NCBI GenBank assembly: GCA_963920765.1
Contig: OY987249.1
Coordinates: 4,373,230-4,437,229, forward strand
Reading direction: 5' to 3'
Length of the DNA stretch: 64,000 nt
DNA from: Ulota crispa
Taxonomy: Eukaryota; Streptophyta; Bryopsida; Orthotrichales; Orthotrichaceae
Part shown: positions 23,086 through 35,974 of the stretch, one piece after another
How the letters are laid out: each line of letters opens with the position of its first letter
How positions within the stretch are numbered: the stretch's first letter is position 1
Translations under genes and position numbers: made by a program
The notes under the pieces: model-generated
What the model saw: the letters and a program-made list of their open reading frames with translations, nothing else
Told to the model about the DNA's origin: nothing
Database searches by the model: none

Positions 23086-24226
23086 TCTTGAATTCTTGAA
23101 TTAGAGGTTGCAAATAGACGTCAATGGATTCCTCAGTTGGTGAATTGGGGCCAAAAGTAACCATAGTCAAAGAAATAAAAAGATTCTTTGTCACCAAATA
23201 TGGAGGTAAATTATACAATATCGTCAGCACCGGCCAAATGAAATGCTTAGAGGATTGTAAACTATAAGGATTAACTCTATCAAAAGGTAGCCCAAGGCGA
23301 ATGTTTTGATGGTCCCTGTTGAAACTAGAAAATTCATCATTGATGAATTTTCGTTGTTCATAATTGACAACTGATCTTATTTTTCCATCCAACGACTAAT
23401 TCGCTCCATGCCAACAAAGATATCTTGCAATTATCAAACAACAAAATAGCCTTCTCAACCTTCTGATCACAGAAAACTAACACAGAACTTTAGAAAGAAC
23501 ATTTTCAGACCCTTTTATAAATCTTGATCTTAAACACTCATAACAATGCCGCAAGTGAGCTTTGTCCTTCTAGTACAAAGTCTTACCACATAAACAACAG
23601 TGAATACTCTCATGTGATAGCCTTATCTTTGTAAACATTGATTTCAATTGGTAGGAATTTTTGTGACATTTGTTCTCAGCAGGTAGAATATCATGTCTCA
23701 AAAATTTTAGCAACTCATCTAGACAGCTATGACTAACTAAATAGAGGGTACAAAGAGACATTAGAATGATATTAAATTGTAAATAGTTTGTACTAGAACC
23801 GGGAAATAAAGGTTGAGTAGCGTCCTGTAGCAATGACTCAAGTAATGCTGAATTGTCCACCTCATCTTCCACAGAGAACAAATTCCCAAAATCCACAACA
23901 TTGTCATCATTTGTTTGAACTTTCTAATGGATTTCATCTGCTCAAGCAAAATAATTTTGGGCCATTTCTTCAAATTTTACTGAAGTATTCTGCTCCGTAC
24001 CTTCAAAATCTTCAAAGTTTTCTGCATCTACAAATGCATCTTCCTTGGGAATATTGTGAGGTCCATCTAGAACATCCTCAGCACCGCCCTGTCCTTGTGT
24101 CGAAGAAGTGCGCATGTCCTTTGCCCCGTTTGAAGTACTGGGATTGAAATTTACGGTTTTGACTTTAGAGACACCATGAAAGCCTGGTTCTATCTGCGGT
24201 GGAAACACACAAGTAGGCACTTGCAA
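23085..24226 (-). pseudogene. CACTA transposase TNP2 (Transposase_21), decayed and truncated
   Basis: One continuous minus-strand frame of about 380 codons with no frameshift. It is interrupted only by TGA at 23942, TAG at 23924, TAG at 23570, TAG at 23477 and TAG at 23396. It aligns with 38960-38050: LFPGSSTNYLQFNIILMSLC, HCCLCGKTLY, VIRRLRRLFCC, LDGKIRSVVNYEQ, NIRLGLPFDRVNPYS, WPVLTILYNLPPYL, GPNSPTEESIDVYLQPLI. RLGLxxDGxNP, YNLPP and LQPL are signatures of Transposase_21 in plant CACTA elements, which cuts and pastes the element in the nucleus. The acidic N-terminal part (24226-23900) is variable. The frame stops matching at about 23085, where the dispersed repeat has inserted. This copy and the DUF4218 and DUF4216 remnants to the left are probably one old element. 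Confidence 0.92.
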
Positions 24227-24442
24227 TTACATGAATTGATTCTAATGTGTTGCATTACGCTTTATAATCATCTATCATATCAGGTATAAAATTAATGAAA
24301 TCAGTATAAGAGATGTGTACCGGTCAATAATGCATAAGTATGAATGAAACTATCCTAATTTAGTAGATGAATGCAAAGGATAAACATCAATATGCTTACA
24401 AAATCATCTAACTTTTGCTGACAAGTACGATACATCAATATG

Positions 24443-24462
24443 TATATATATATATATATATA
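24443..24462. repeat. (TA)n microsatellite
   Basis: About 20 bp of perfect TA repeat, upstream of the old TNP2. Confidence 0.95.
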
Positions 24463-25014
24463 CCCCAAAACACTTTGTATGGGTGCACTTCCTAACACAC
24501 TAAATAATAGGCCATGTTTCAAGGATGTGTTAATAAATGGTTTGGTCAAGTTATATCGCACAATCTCTAAAAAAATAAGGTGCAAAATGTATGAAATGCA
24601 TCACCAACACCATATTTGTTAAAAGCAGAAAATCGTAGGTCCCATTTGTTTTTCACCTAAATCTAAAAAATCCCCCTTAATTTATTAAGGAGGTCACTTG
24701 AAACCTGGTTAATGGAACTTTTGTCCAAAAATTTAGACTTTCTGTCTAAAAAAGAGCACATTTCTAGGTGATACATATCTCATTTCATTGGAAAACAATC
24801 AACGGATTCCCAATTCAATGATTATGGTGTTTTCAAAAAAAAAACCAATAGTTCCAATTTGTAAGAATAGTACCTTTTTAACAAATATGGTGTTCACCTG
24901 CTATTTGAAAAATTGAGACCATACACTACTATACTAGGTAGCAGTTTGTGAGTGCTCAAACCTCCCCCTTGAGAAGTAAGTTCAAGTACAACTTGGTTCT
25001 AACGGAACTAGAAA
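24463..25014. other. No gene recognised; small palindrome
   Basis: Contains a short perfect hairpin CCTTAATTTATTAAGG near 24677 and no supported frame. Confidence 0.45.
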
Positions 25015-25293
25015 ATGGGCTATAACAGCAAGAGGGTAGTTTTGGTTGTAGATTTCCAACTAATGATGCCTTCCAAGCAATGGATCTTTAATAATGAGCC
25101 TACAACACGTAATGATGAACAAAAATGGCACTATGCTCCTAAGGATCTGGGTGTAGTCCCGGCGTGGCTAAGTGTGAAGTATGTGGAAAGCGGGGTGATC
25201 GTACCTCGTCGTGGGGTCCGTCATGCCCCATTGCCTTGCCATGGGTGGCCTCCATCTAATGGTCGGGAAGTAATTACCTTGAGCAATTGGTAA
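25015..25293 (+). CDS. Unrecognised 92-codon open frame
   Basis: ATG-initiated frame with balanced composition (QKWHYAPKDLGVVPAWL, VIVPRRGVRHAPLPCHGW) and higher G+C than its flanks. I do not recognise it. It stands alone, without splice or family support, in a repeat-rich flank; it could be an exon of a TE gene or chance. The flanking sequence repeats GACAAATAATCACAACA at about 25300-25325 and 25380-25400. Confidence 0.2.
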   Translation: MGYNSKRVVLVVDFQLMMPSKQWIFNNEPTTRNDEQKWHYAPKDLGVVPAWLSVKYVESGVIVPRRGVRHAPLPCHGWPPSNGREVITLSNW

Positions 25294-25689
25294 CTCTCAA
25301 TTTTTGACAAATAATCACAACACTCCACCGATGGTTGGATCAAAGGTTCTTTAGTGGGAAGGCTTGCCTCTTATGCTTGTGACAAATAATCACAACATTG
25401 ACTAGCACCAAGAAAGGAAGCTAAGAAGGTACTTGACCACACTTAGTTAATCATAATAATATCCCTGATGATGCAAGTGGATTTTTTTCCTGCTTCACAT
25501 GCTTGCTATGACGGGTCCATTGTTTGAACCACCAAGTTATGCCGCCACGTCAATAAAATCTAGGAACAATTGTATTGAAGCATGCAAAGAATAATTAATC
25601 AATTTTAGGATACCTTACCTTAGAGATCTGCACTTCAAACCATGGATTTAGGTGAGCTTTTAAAGCTTGGCCCTTCCTTTTGAAATTGT
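25294..25689. other. No gene recognised; short direct repeat
   Basis: Holds the second GACAAATAATCACAACA copy and nothing else supported. Confidence 0.4.
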
Positions 25690-26235
25690 GGGAGGTCAAG
25701 GAGGCTCCGAAGGTGAGAGTTGAGGCCTTGGACATGGGAGTTGAGGCCCTGGAGGCTAGAACCCTTGGAGGTCGGAGCCTAAGGCCGGAGCCCTAAAGGC
25801 CGGAGCCCTGGAGACTAGAGCCTAAGGCCAGAGCCCAAAGACCGAGGGTCAAGGGTTGAGGGCCAGAGGCTGCGGTGGGCTGGTACCCGACGTTGGCTGA
25901 TACCCGGTGCTGGTATCCGGCTGCTATAGGTAAGAGCTCAGGTTCTAGAGATCGAGAAACGTCAAGCTATAGCTCATGAGAATGCTGGAGCTAAACTCAA
26001 AATTGAGAGGGACAGGGCCGACTAGTGAGAGTGCCGGAGCTCAGACCTGAGAGATTGAGAGGGACTGGGCTTGACAGTGAAAATGCCAAAGCTTAGACTC
26101 AAAATTGACAAGGCTTGACTAGGAGAATGCTAGAGCTAGACTCAAAATTGATGGGACAAGGCCGACTAGTGAGAGTGCTGGAGCTCAGACTCAAAATTGA
26201 AAGGGACAGCTGATTGGTGAGAATGCCGTGAGCTC
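25690..26235. repeat. G-rich minisatellites (GGAGCC-type, then ~50-bp units)
   Basis: 25690-25870 is a degenerate array of GGAGCCCTAAAGGCC-like units. From 25980 to 26235 CTCAAAATTGA or its variant recurs at about 25996, 26046, 26098, 26141 and 26190 (43-52 bp apart), together with AGAGTGCCGGAGCTCAGA or a variant. No coding sense is visible. Confidence 0.75.
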
Positions 26236-26380
26236 AAGTCCAAAGGTTAGGGGAGTAGCAGCTGGTCGGAGACAGTGGGGACTGCCACGTGCCAAAGGAA
26301 TTTGTGGGAGAGGCTAGGCCTCAAGCTGAGAGATTCAATTAGCACAGTATCTTCTCAGAGAGCATGCTTGTGGAATCAAG

Positions 26381-26460
26381 AGAGCTAGCCAGTGTGAGGC
26401 TGAGCTGTCAGGATTTCCCAAGAGCTGGCCAATGTGAGGCTGAGGTGTCAGGATTTCCCA
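26381..26460. repeat. 40-bp tandem duplication
   Basis: Two adjacent units, 26381-26420 and 26421-26460, both ending GTCAGGATTTCCCA and differing at only a few positions; a partial third unit (AGAGCTG) follows. Confidence 0.9.
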
Positions 26461-27531
26461 AGAGCTGCTAGGAGGTCTTGCAATGCAGTGACAAGGTGGT
26501 GGCCAAGTTCTGGTAAGGCATTGGTAAGCTTATCACTTCTAGACACACGTCAAAGGGCGGCTCTCTACTAAGGTGGAACACACGTGGGTGGACAGGGAAT
26601 TAATAAGGGGGAACAAAGCACAAGTGAGGAGAGGTAAGGAAAAGGCTCTAGGAGTGAGAGAGTGGATATGGAGAGAGTGCAAGGGGTCTAATACAAAAGG
26701 TAATGATAACAAGTGATGGGAATTCAAAGGACCATGGACCCAAGTGATGGTAAGTGACAAGAGTGATCTAAGAACAAGAAAGTGATGATGAAAGTTATGG
26801 TTTGGGAGGAGGTGGGCCTCCCTTTATAATTTTGAGGGAGGACACTTTGGCCCTCTATCTAGGAGATCCATAGATCCCTTGAAATCTACCTACAATTTAA
26901 GAAAAACTCAAAATGAATGAAATCTAGATGAATTTGCCATAACTTTTGGAGCGTAGCTCCAAATGACAAAAAAAACAATGGCATTGGATTCCTTGGACCC
27001 AAAATAGCCGATTTTGGTTGTTCACACTCCCAATTTCAAGCTACAGGGCGTTGGGAAACTTAAATGAAGGATTAGGGGTAGATGGATGAAAAACCTAGAA
27101 TTGGGAATTCGTCCCAAATTGAGAAATTGGCTTCCTGAGGTCTTCCAACATTGTCTGGGGAGTTGAGAAACATTCCTTGCTTCCGTCAATGGGGCTCCAA
27201 ATGGATGATATCTTGAAATTGGATGCCATGTGCTTTCTTGAAACGGGATGGATGTTGTCGTTCGAGGTCTTTCCACTATTGAAACAACTTGAAACTTGGG
27301 GGATCTTTGTAAATCCTTGAGAAACTCTTCCATGAATTTTGGTGGCATTTTACCGCCTTTTATCAACCTCCTTTGACTAGGGTCGACTGGTAGCCTAGCA
27401 TGGTTAACTGTTTGGAATCATGCTCTCTGAAAAGCGGAAGGTCTTGGGAACATTGGGTATAGATGTACCCACTCAATAATGTAACTTGAACTAAGTGATG
27501 TGGCCCTTGGCCATAGCATAACTAATCTACT
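26461..27531. other. No gene recognised; host flank of the big CACTA element
   Basis: Frames at 26539-26760 and 27022-27366 on the minus strand have no family signature. The sequence reads like a TE flank or leader (for example GGTGGGCCTCCCTTTATAAT near 26810), but no terminal repeat pair was found for it. Confidence 0.4.
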
Positions 27532-27575
27532 CCTAAACTAACCCTCTCTAATTAGGTTAGTGGGGACTTTTGGAG
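27532..27575. repeat. 69-bp tandem repeat, left half of split unit 1
   Basis: CCTAAACTAACCCTCTCTAA to GGGGACTTTTGGAG. This is the first 44 bp of a 69-bp unit; the remaining 25 bp are at 53686-53710 on the far side of the CACTA element. Bases 27573-27575 (GAG) are the left target duplication. Confidence 0.95.
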
Positions 27576-27735
27576 CACTACAAGGAATTTGGGCCCTAAT
27601 TGACATAAAATTGACACAAATTTCCCCAAATTGACACTACGACTCTTTTTAAAGGTGTGCAGTGTCAATTATTCACACTTTTACGGCTTTTTGTCAACTT
27701 ACTGTCAATTTTGTGTCAATTTAAAGATCTTATTC
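27576..27735 (+). promoter_or_regulatory. Left terminus with subterminal repeats
   Basis: The motif ATTGACA(C/T), or its reverse TGTCAATT, occurs about seven times in 160 bp in both orientations. By analogy with En/Spm and Tam1 these are the binding sites of the TNP1/TnpA protein and are needed in cis for excision. The right end has the same motif. Confidence 0.7.
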
Positions 27736-30700
27736 AGAACCATAAGGCAATACTGTAGCCGACTGCATTTAATAAAATTCTTAATTCTCAAGATTTACCT
27801 CAATGCAACTCCTTGTACCTAGCACTGCAATTCCATTATCAGACATTATTGAAGTTTGTCCACAACATCACATTAGCAGAGCAAAACTACATTAACAAAA
27901 GAATGAAATTTTGCAACAAACATTTCACTGAAAAATTTACAATCACACATGCTTGTTTACCATATGACATGAGTTCCCCTATGGTTTAAAGACATTCAAA
28001 TTGCAAAAACAAGAAATAATAACAGACTTCAATGATCCAAAACATCACCTCCTACATGTCAAAATCTTTTTATTTATTTTTGTTACAAGCTCATACACTG
28101 CTAAACACATGCACGGTCTTCCTATAGCACAATGACATGCAACATCTCTTTCTATATAAGAGTGTCCAATGGTCCATGTCATTACAACTGCGTCTAAGAA
28201 AACACCAAAGCCACTTAAACATATCCTCAATTTAAGCATTTCCATATCTTGTTACACTTGCAGCTAATCTTCCATAAAATACTCCAATGGTATTCACAAA
28301 ATTCCTTCTTGGACGCTTCAAATTCCAGTGAAAAACCGGTCTGCAATGCCAAGAGGTCCTTCTCCAAATTACAGTACACTATGTAGAAATTATGAAAATC
28401 ATGAGGACATCAGACACTATTCAGGATGACGACTTCCCATAATCTACATTAAGTTCATAAAAGCACCTCCAACGTACTATCGACACCCTCCCAATGCTAT
28501 CTAGAAAGATAAGAAAAACTTGTACGGTCACATACTCATCAAATTATTCTTGCACAATGTTCACCACATAGAATTCCATGAGAAAAACAAAGACCCCCTG
28601 TCACCAGTCTCAAAATTATACGTTCAAAGGTGTACGGTTCCATTACTCCCAAAAATACCAAAACTAACATTAAGTACTCAACTAACACATTTAGGAAAAT
28701 ACTGTGTGTTCCCTTTCTCATCCAGAATCCTGTCAATTCCAATAAGCCCAAGAAACATTACATCGCCAAACATGACAAACCTTACTAGCTGCTATTGTAA
28801 TAATCCATTATATTCCTTCCTCAGGTCAAAACATCCCCATACAAATAACTTGATTCTGTAGAAACTACATTTGATAAGAACCTAAAATACCGTCATTTCA
28901 CCATATGCTTCCTTGTACACCTTTGAGCTCCCCCAAACATTTTCATCATTGATTTTGCACATACAATTGAGCATAGTATTTCAAACGACCAAATTTCTAT
29001 GCAAATCAAAAACTTGCTCCTTACAAACGCATACATGTCCTACGCTCTACGGGTAGTAATGTAAACCTGTTGCACTTCCATCTACTAATACTGCTGTTGC
29101 ATTCTCTAAAATTCTCAAAACATATTAACATGCTCCCCACTTGCTTCTACAAACCACCAATGAAATTATGTTTATTGTAATAGTCAGCGCTCTTAATTCA
29201 GGAATCTTGGTCTCCTACAAGGTCATGGGAGTCATGGGAATGGCAAAAAAAACATACTCACCTCAACACTCTAGACAACCACTCCGTCTACGTCAAACAT
29301 TGCTTCATCCATGTCAAGTGCAATGACAGTCATCAAAGGTCGTCATAGAGTCAGCAATTGCAAATAACTTACTCCCCCCGACTTCACGCCATCCTCACTG
29401 CAAACGGTACTTTGTCCATCCACCACACCAACAATGAGCACCATCTTAATCACCCCGCCCTATTCAAAGAAAATATTATCATGCACAAAACCTCTATTCC
29501 AATACACAAAACAAATGAGGATAAAACTATACAATTGAGAGAAACAAATATCAATTGTTGAATGTAAGATCCTATGCCATTAACTCTAGATACTCTCTCC
29601 ATTCATAGTGACTTCACTTGTTCCGCCTCCACTTAAAATTGCGCACTGCCCAAATAGTTTAGTCATATGTACTCATGCCACTGTCATTCATTCCACACAC
29701 TTTGATAAGATAACAATGCATTGTCCACCAAGTATGACTTCCAATAAGATGCCACGGTGGAGCCTTTGTGCTAACGCTATCCTTCCTACTTTCTCAGAAT
29801 AAAATATGAAGCCTGCAAACATGCAGCAACAACCTTCACACACATGTTCCATGCAAGCAACACAACTACGCAGCTTGGCCTCACAAAACAAGTGCAATAG
29901 AGCTGTAAAAGTAAGCAACAGTGACTTAGTACTTTGACATCTCCTCACAAAAATGCAAAGAGGCTAGAACACACTTACAACCACATTTTCAACGTTTAAC
30001 ATAGTCATTATCTGTTAAAAACTAACATTAACATGCTGCACACTTAAGGTTTTACATAATCATGCAGACAAGTAGGTTTGCTATAATTCCAAGCACTCCC
30101 TAACATGGAGCACATAATTAAATGTACTATAATCCTACAACATTTTCAACATAGAACTTCAACACTCTCTATACATTACAGTAGATGCTCCATTCCATAG
30201 GCTTTTGACATTCTCCATTCACTATTTCATAACTACTCATAGAAAGCTCCAAAGTATGTTACATAACTTCACATACATTTTACTTCTCCATGTACCTTAG
30301 GAAATACTAACTGATGAGTAATTGCAGGTATTCAATGCCCCCATATTTTCATTTCAAATGATTCTTGGTCCATTTTTGATCTTCTAACCTTTATTTCTCT
30401 AATTACAAGCAATATAGTCCCACATTCACTGACTTAAATTGTACAACCACACTATAACATATTCATTAAGTATGGCTGCAACACCGGCTTATTCTCAACC
30501 AAACAAACGAGTTTCAAACACAAAACCGTAGAATGTACCGCAAATCTATTATCACTATGACTTCAAAATTATGCTACAAAACGCTTGACAACAGCACACA
30601 AACATGACAAACTTCAGATCCTTCCTGTGCATAGTGGATAGGGTTGTCTCATATCTACTAGCGTATACCAGAGACTAACTTTCACATTACCTTCTAACAA

Positions 30701-33419
30701 ACAATAGAACACTCACTTACATAATACACTTCCTACCAATCCATACAACTTCATTAGCCAGACAGACCTACAGGAAGGAATTCATTTTCTCTTCACAAAG
30801 TGACAATTACTCTCATAAACTACATTTGCATGGTTCTACGCATTCATGAAAATTCTTTGAAATTATCAATACAACAGCTGTAATACTTTATTGTACCTCC
30901 CTGTGCAACTACAACTGAGGGTATTTACAACTCCTCAAAATTTGAAGGGTATTTAGATATGTAATTCATAGTAACGACTACTTGCTACTACTTCATTAAA
31001 AAACCACTCTTCAGCTTCACAAGCCTCTCAAAAATTCCTATTCATTAAAACATAAAAAGCATTCTTTGGCCCAATAGATATGCAAGTTACATACATAGAT
31101 ACAGGCCACGTACTATTACATTCCAATACTTAAAGCCCGTACAGTCCACAATCACTTCAACAATAGTAACAATCTTTGCTTCATAGTAATATATAAAGCT
31201 TACCTTTCCACTGGGGTAATGGACAAGCACTACTATGAATTGGAGTGAATAGGTTCTGACATCACTTCCATCGCCTGCTCTAGCAGTTCATTGATGACCA
31301 ACATCTCAAATAGGGTCCTGCAACATTAGTGCGTAATGCATCAAAGCCAAATGAGCCAAATAACTACTAGGATACCAACTGCAAATTCTCAGCAATAAAC
31401 GCTGACATATTAGCAGTTAAGTAAGCAACCATCTTCAACAGTGTTCATTTCCATTTACATCACACTAGTACTTACATGAAGGTTTTAGATAGCCAAATTT
31501 AGTTGGAAATTTAGTAGATTCTTGTTACATACCACATTCACTACTCTACACAATAATGCATATATGCAAGCTGCAACATCTTCCATCAACAACTCCTACT
31601 ACCACCAAATTTATGCTCCTAGAAATGTCAAATAATTCAATGCTACATCTTGTACAAGAACAAAAGCTAATACGTTTACCTGTAGCGACTTCAACGCTTC
31701 CATACTGCCATCCACCGCACAGATGACCATGAAGTAGCCATATACCTAGTCATATAAAACTAGCTTTGAATGGTACAATTCCACAAGAACTGCAAGAAGA
31801 TTCAAACGGTACACAATTGAAAATGAAATGTATAGCAGTTGGACAATAACAATACTGCACAACCTCTAATCACCTCCCTGCATAGCAAATCAAACATACC
31901 ATTTCTCAAGCTCTTGAATACATAGGCACTACAATATAGTACTTCTTCCCCTTGCATTCTTGTATTACATTCCACCATCTGTCTTACATTAGTAATAGTG
32001 CACTCTTACTAATATACCGTTCCAAAATAACCATTACTCCATAACACCGCATTGGTAATTGTGAATCCTCCCTATGACAGTTACATTAATCCTACCATTA
32101 TGAGTAATTCAATTTTTTTTTATAACAACTATTCTTCTTCAGGTGGATTGTTGCATGTATGCATCTGATACACTCCAGGAACAACTGGTCCATCTTATAA
32201 ACACTTGTACATTGCACCATAGTTATGTTTGACCAAAAATGAAATTGATCTTCCAATGCAAGTATTTAATGATGGATGACAATCGCATGTTACCCTATTA
32301 ACGTTGCACCCCCCTTTCAAACTTCATTAAACGTCCTCTCCTGTATTCTCCCATTGTCTAGACACCTCAAAATGCATTTGCAAGATCTATGACTCACAAG
32401 ACATTACTTAGTCCCCTCAAACAAAAAAATACCTCATTCTTTTCTATCTGCTTCAAAGACAACGTTAATTGAAAATAAGTATTCACTGCAGTACATACTC
32501 TTCAAACACTCCAAATGTACTATCAAGTGTGCAAACACCGTCGTTGTCAATCTCATATAAATACTTTGTGAACCATGTTTCAAGAATTGCCTACGTTCTC
32601 TTTCTCAATAATATTCAGATTATCAGAAATTATGTACAGTTTTGCATCTTCCTATATTTTCCATTGTTCTTGTACAACTTTCAAAAATTATTTCATCAAG
32701 ATAGCTTCAAGTGACAAACACCCTTCCAAACACCTAATATTCAGAACAACAAATAACAAATTAGAGTCTTATACTTACTAATATGGCGTCTGCATGAATT
32801 TCAAGCGAACTGCAACATACAAAATCATTGGACTATTACGGCACCAGAAACTTATCACCTTGGTTTCACAAACTACAATTAGATTTGCCCCCTCTCCAGT
32901 CATCCACTACCTTATTGACACAACTTACAAAATTTCCGTACTGAAGATCGGCTCACTCTTCATCATTGTCCCTGCCAAAACAATTACAACATTAACACTC
33001 CATTACACACCTTTTGCAGACTGTCTACCCTTCAATTGAGAGCGTCAATTTTACATGTCACTATTAGTAACAACATTTGACATAATAAACTATATTGATC
33101 AGAAATTCTCTCCATCACTTTAGGCAAAATATTGATACTGAAATCTATAAATCTTTCTCCCCCTACATTCTCTTTTTGCAAATGTGTAAAATATACCATA
33201 TACATTTCTGTGCATTGATTCATCCACCAAGTTCTCCCTCTCTCACGTAAACACCCGTTCCATCAAACTCTTCCTAATACCACTAAAATCTCCCATAGCA
33301 AAGACGTCTACATCAGTCCACACTACATACCACATATCAGACGTTCTTAATAAACTCGGTATACACGTTCAATATACCCATTGACTTGAGCTTGAAATTT
33401 ATGTCATATGATGAAAAAT
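27736..33419. other. Left arm of the big CACTA element, non-coding, G-poor
   Basis: Long A/C/T-rich stretch on the plus strand: for example 30121-30180 has 15 C and 2 G by hand count. Many short frames exist only because G-poor DNA has few TAG/TGA; none shows a domain. It lies downstream of the minus-strand TNP2 gene. No nested element was recognised in it. Confidence 0.65.
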
Positions 33420-34465
33420 TATTCATCTTCATCAGAATTGAGAGAGGCTGGCGTACTGGAAAACGTTAGTTTGTCAGTATCTTCATCTTTAGATAAACGC
33501 TGATGACCAGTGCCACTTTCCGCTGAGTTTCAAGAACAACGTTCTCCTCGCCTTAGACCGTATATATTACTCTGAGCACTTCTTTTGCAATTTCTGTTTC
33601 AAAGTGGTTCATGTTGTTTGTGTCGCGTACCAGTTAAGTCCTTGAACTCTTGGTACTCTTCCGCAAAGATGTGATCATTAGAGTCACCGTTGACAACAAG
33701 AGGCACTACATTTGGCATTTTAGACATGTCGTCAAAGTTTTGTTCCAAACGTCAACCTCTTCCACGGGCACCTCCTCAAGCACGTCCCCTTGCACTTGGG
33801 CCTTGGTTTCATTGTGCCATATTTGCACTAGTAAAGGGTCCTCCTCTCCTTGAGGATTCTTGGCAATGAATATTTTGACCAGATGAAATCAAAGCTTCTG
33901 CTTCCTCTTTGACCTCTCTGTTAGGCTTTAGTCCTTCAAACTCTTTGTCATCTCCGATGTCAAACATTGATGGGGTTGTGTCTTCTTCAGGCAACACTCT
34001 CCTTGCCCTAACCTCCTTCCGCATTACTACCCACCAGCTAGGTGCTTCATTGGCATTGCAGTAGAAAACCTGCTCACAGTGTCTAGGAAATGCAAAGCTA
34101 TGTTGTGAAATACCTCCAAGTTGTCGTGAATAATTTGCTAAAGTGAGACCCCACTTATCTTTTTTTATTGTGGCATTATTTCCTTTGTAGTTGGCTTTCA
34201 CGAACTCACACACAAAAACCTTAACATTGTGGCGTTTGTAATCCAACTTCAAAATATCAAGTATATGCCCAATATACTCAACATTTGCTTCAATCGGGTT
34301 TGCATCACATACTCCATTTCTGCACACTTGAGTGAACATAATTGCAACTCCACTATCTGCTGTTTTCAATGCTACTTCTGTAGGAAGTACTCTGAAGTGG
34401 TTTCCATATGCATACATTGATTTATATGTTGTTGCCATTTGTAAGGGTCCCTTGGCGGTTTCCAC
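33420..34465 (-). pseudogene. DUF4216 region of the big CACTA element
   Basis: Open frame 34465-33812: METAKGPLQMATTYKSMYAY, FRVLPTEVALKTADSGVAIM, VCRNGVCDANPIEANVEYIG, KKDKWGLTLANYSRQ, HSFAFPRHCEQVFYCN and APSWWVVMRKEVRARRVLPE, a nearly complete DUF4216. The frame passes TGA at 33809, 33776 and 33752 into a Gly/Arg-rich stretch (PSARGRA, GGARGRG) and an acidic tail. CGA-to-TGA change in an RG-rich segment explains these stops well. It is the 3' part of the minus-strand TNP2 gene, separated from DUF4218 by about 560 bp that probably includes an intron. The start at 34465 is not necessarily an initiator, since it continues an upstream exon. Confidence 0.88.
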
Positions 34466-35023
34466 TACGTCTTCCTCAACTATAATACCTTCCTCTTGGT
34501 CGCGCTATACTTCCTCCAAGGCCCATATAGAGAAATTTGGAAGCATTTGTAAATCTTGTGGATAAACAAAGTTTCATTGATTATCTCTTTGACAATGTTG
34601 ACTTCAAAAACTTGCTTTGGCTACGCTTTGACTCTGCTATGCCTCTTCATACCTCCTACAACTTTGGCGTACTTAAATTAATTTCCTTTCATATATTAAA
34701 ATCATTTCTATAGTATTGGGCAAGTCTGACCATTAAATATGCAATGAAATTGCTTTAGTACCGCATTATTATTTTATTTTGATACAACAATCAAAATCAA
34801 AACAAGTCCATACAAAGAGCACCTACCTCTTGCCCAGTAACAATAATTATAAACCACAATACTAAATGCTTGGAACCACATAGTTTAGACCCTGAAGAAA
34901 ACGTAAAAATTGAAGACAACAATAGCTCAATTATTTGATGATCACCATCTTATAACAGAAAAGGAACAAATCTTATGATGACCAACAGGTTCACTTTATG
35001 TTTGCCATATCAAAATACTGTAG
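34466..35023. other. Probable intron between DUF4218 and DUF4216 exons
   Basis: AT-rich, no coding resemblance; splice sites not decided. Confidence 0.4.
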
Positions 35024-35974
35024 TTAATACTCTCTATTATTAAATATTAAATCCACTTTTGCCTCACATCTATGGTAAATCACATACCTTCTGTAACCCT
35101 CCATGTGTTTGGAATTGTCCAATACAAATCCATGCACTAATTTCAAAAACTCATGGGACATGAATTGGTTCCTCCTTCCACTTTCAAGAACTTCATCATT
35201 CACCAATGGCTCTTCATTGGCATCCCAAGCTTGTGTAGAAGTTGAGGTATAATTTGAAATATACTCTATTAAAAAACCAATAGACTCTTTGCGCATGTAT
35301 GCATTTGCCATGCTTCCTTTAGGTTTACTCTTATTTTTAACAAACCCTTTAAGACCTTTCATATATTGCTTGAAAGGATACATCCATCTACAATGAACGG
35401 GTCCACAAATGAACAATTCTTCTACAAGATGGATACATAAATGCATCATGACTATAAAGATGGAAGGCGGTAACTCTTTTTCTAGAGCACATGCCGTCTC
35501 TGCTACTTCTTGTAGCATTTGGTCTTTCCTTCCTGCTTCTATTGTTTTTTCACAAATTTTTTGGAACACTCTGCTCAACCTCATAACTGCCCTGACAACT
35601 TTGGCAAACCCAACGTTTTTTATACATACAAGTAGTAACTACTGCATCAGTACATGAAAATCATGGATTTTCAAACCCATTAGTTTTCCATCACTAATTT
35701 TGTGCTTTATGGAACCCATAGAATTAGTTGGGAATTTGATCTGCCTCAAGGTTTTAAAAAATTCATCCTTCTTGTCTTGTCTTAAAATGTATGGTGCATT
35801 TGGTTTGAAAAAAGTTAAACCATCTACATTAGGTTGGAAGTGTAGGTGCACACAAATACCTCAAAGTGCGCAAGTCCTCCCTGGACTTGATACTATCAGT
35901 CTCCCCCATAAGCGTTCAAATTATATTCTTGCACAAATTTTTCTCAATGTGCATGGGATCGAGAAGGTGGCGCA
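35024..35974 (-). pseudogene. TNP2 C-terminus and DUF4218 of the big CACTA element
   Basis: An exon begins near 35974 after a CTAG acceptor and reads RHLLDPMHIEKN, then TGA (35916), TLMGETDSIKSREDLR. After a frame change near 35860 the frame 35851-35642 gives FFKPNAPYILRQDKKDEF, FPTNSMGS and HDFHVLMQ, then TAG at 35639. It continues in the same frame as VMRLSRVFQKICEK, LPPSIFIVMMHLCIHLVEEL, CGPVHCRWMYPFKQYMKG, KNKSKPKGSMANAYMR. The stop at 35024 is TAA. GPVHxRWMYPFxxYM and KNKxKPxGSMAxAY are DUF4218 signatures. In the paralogue at 7660-6855 the codon matching TAG 35639 is CAG (Gln) and that matching TGA 35916 is an Arg codon, so both stops are point changes from a once-open gene. Confidence 0.9.
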
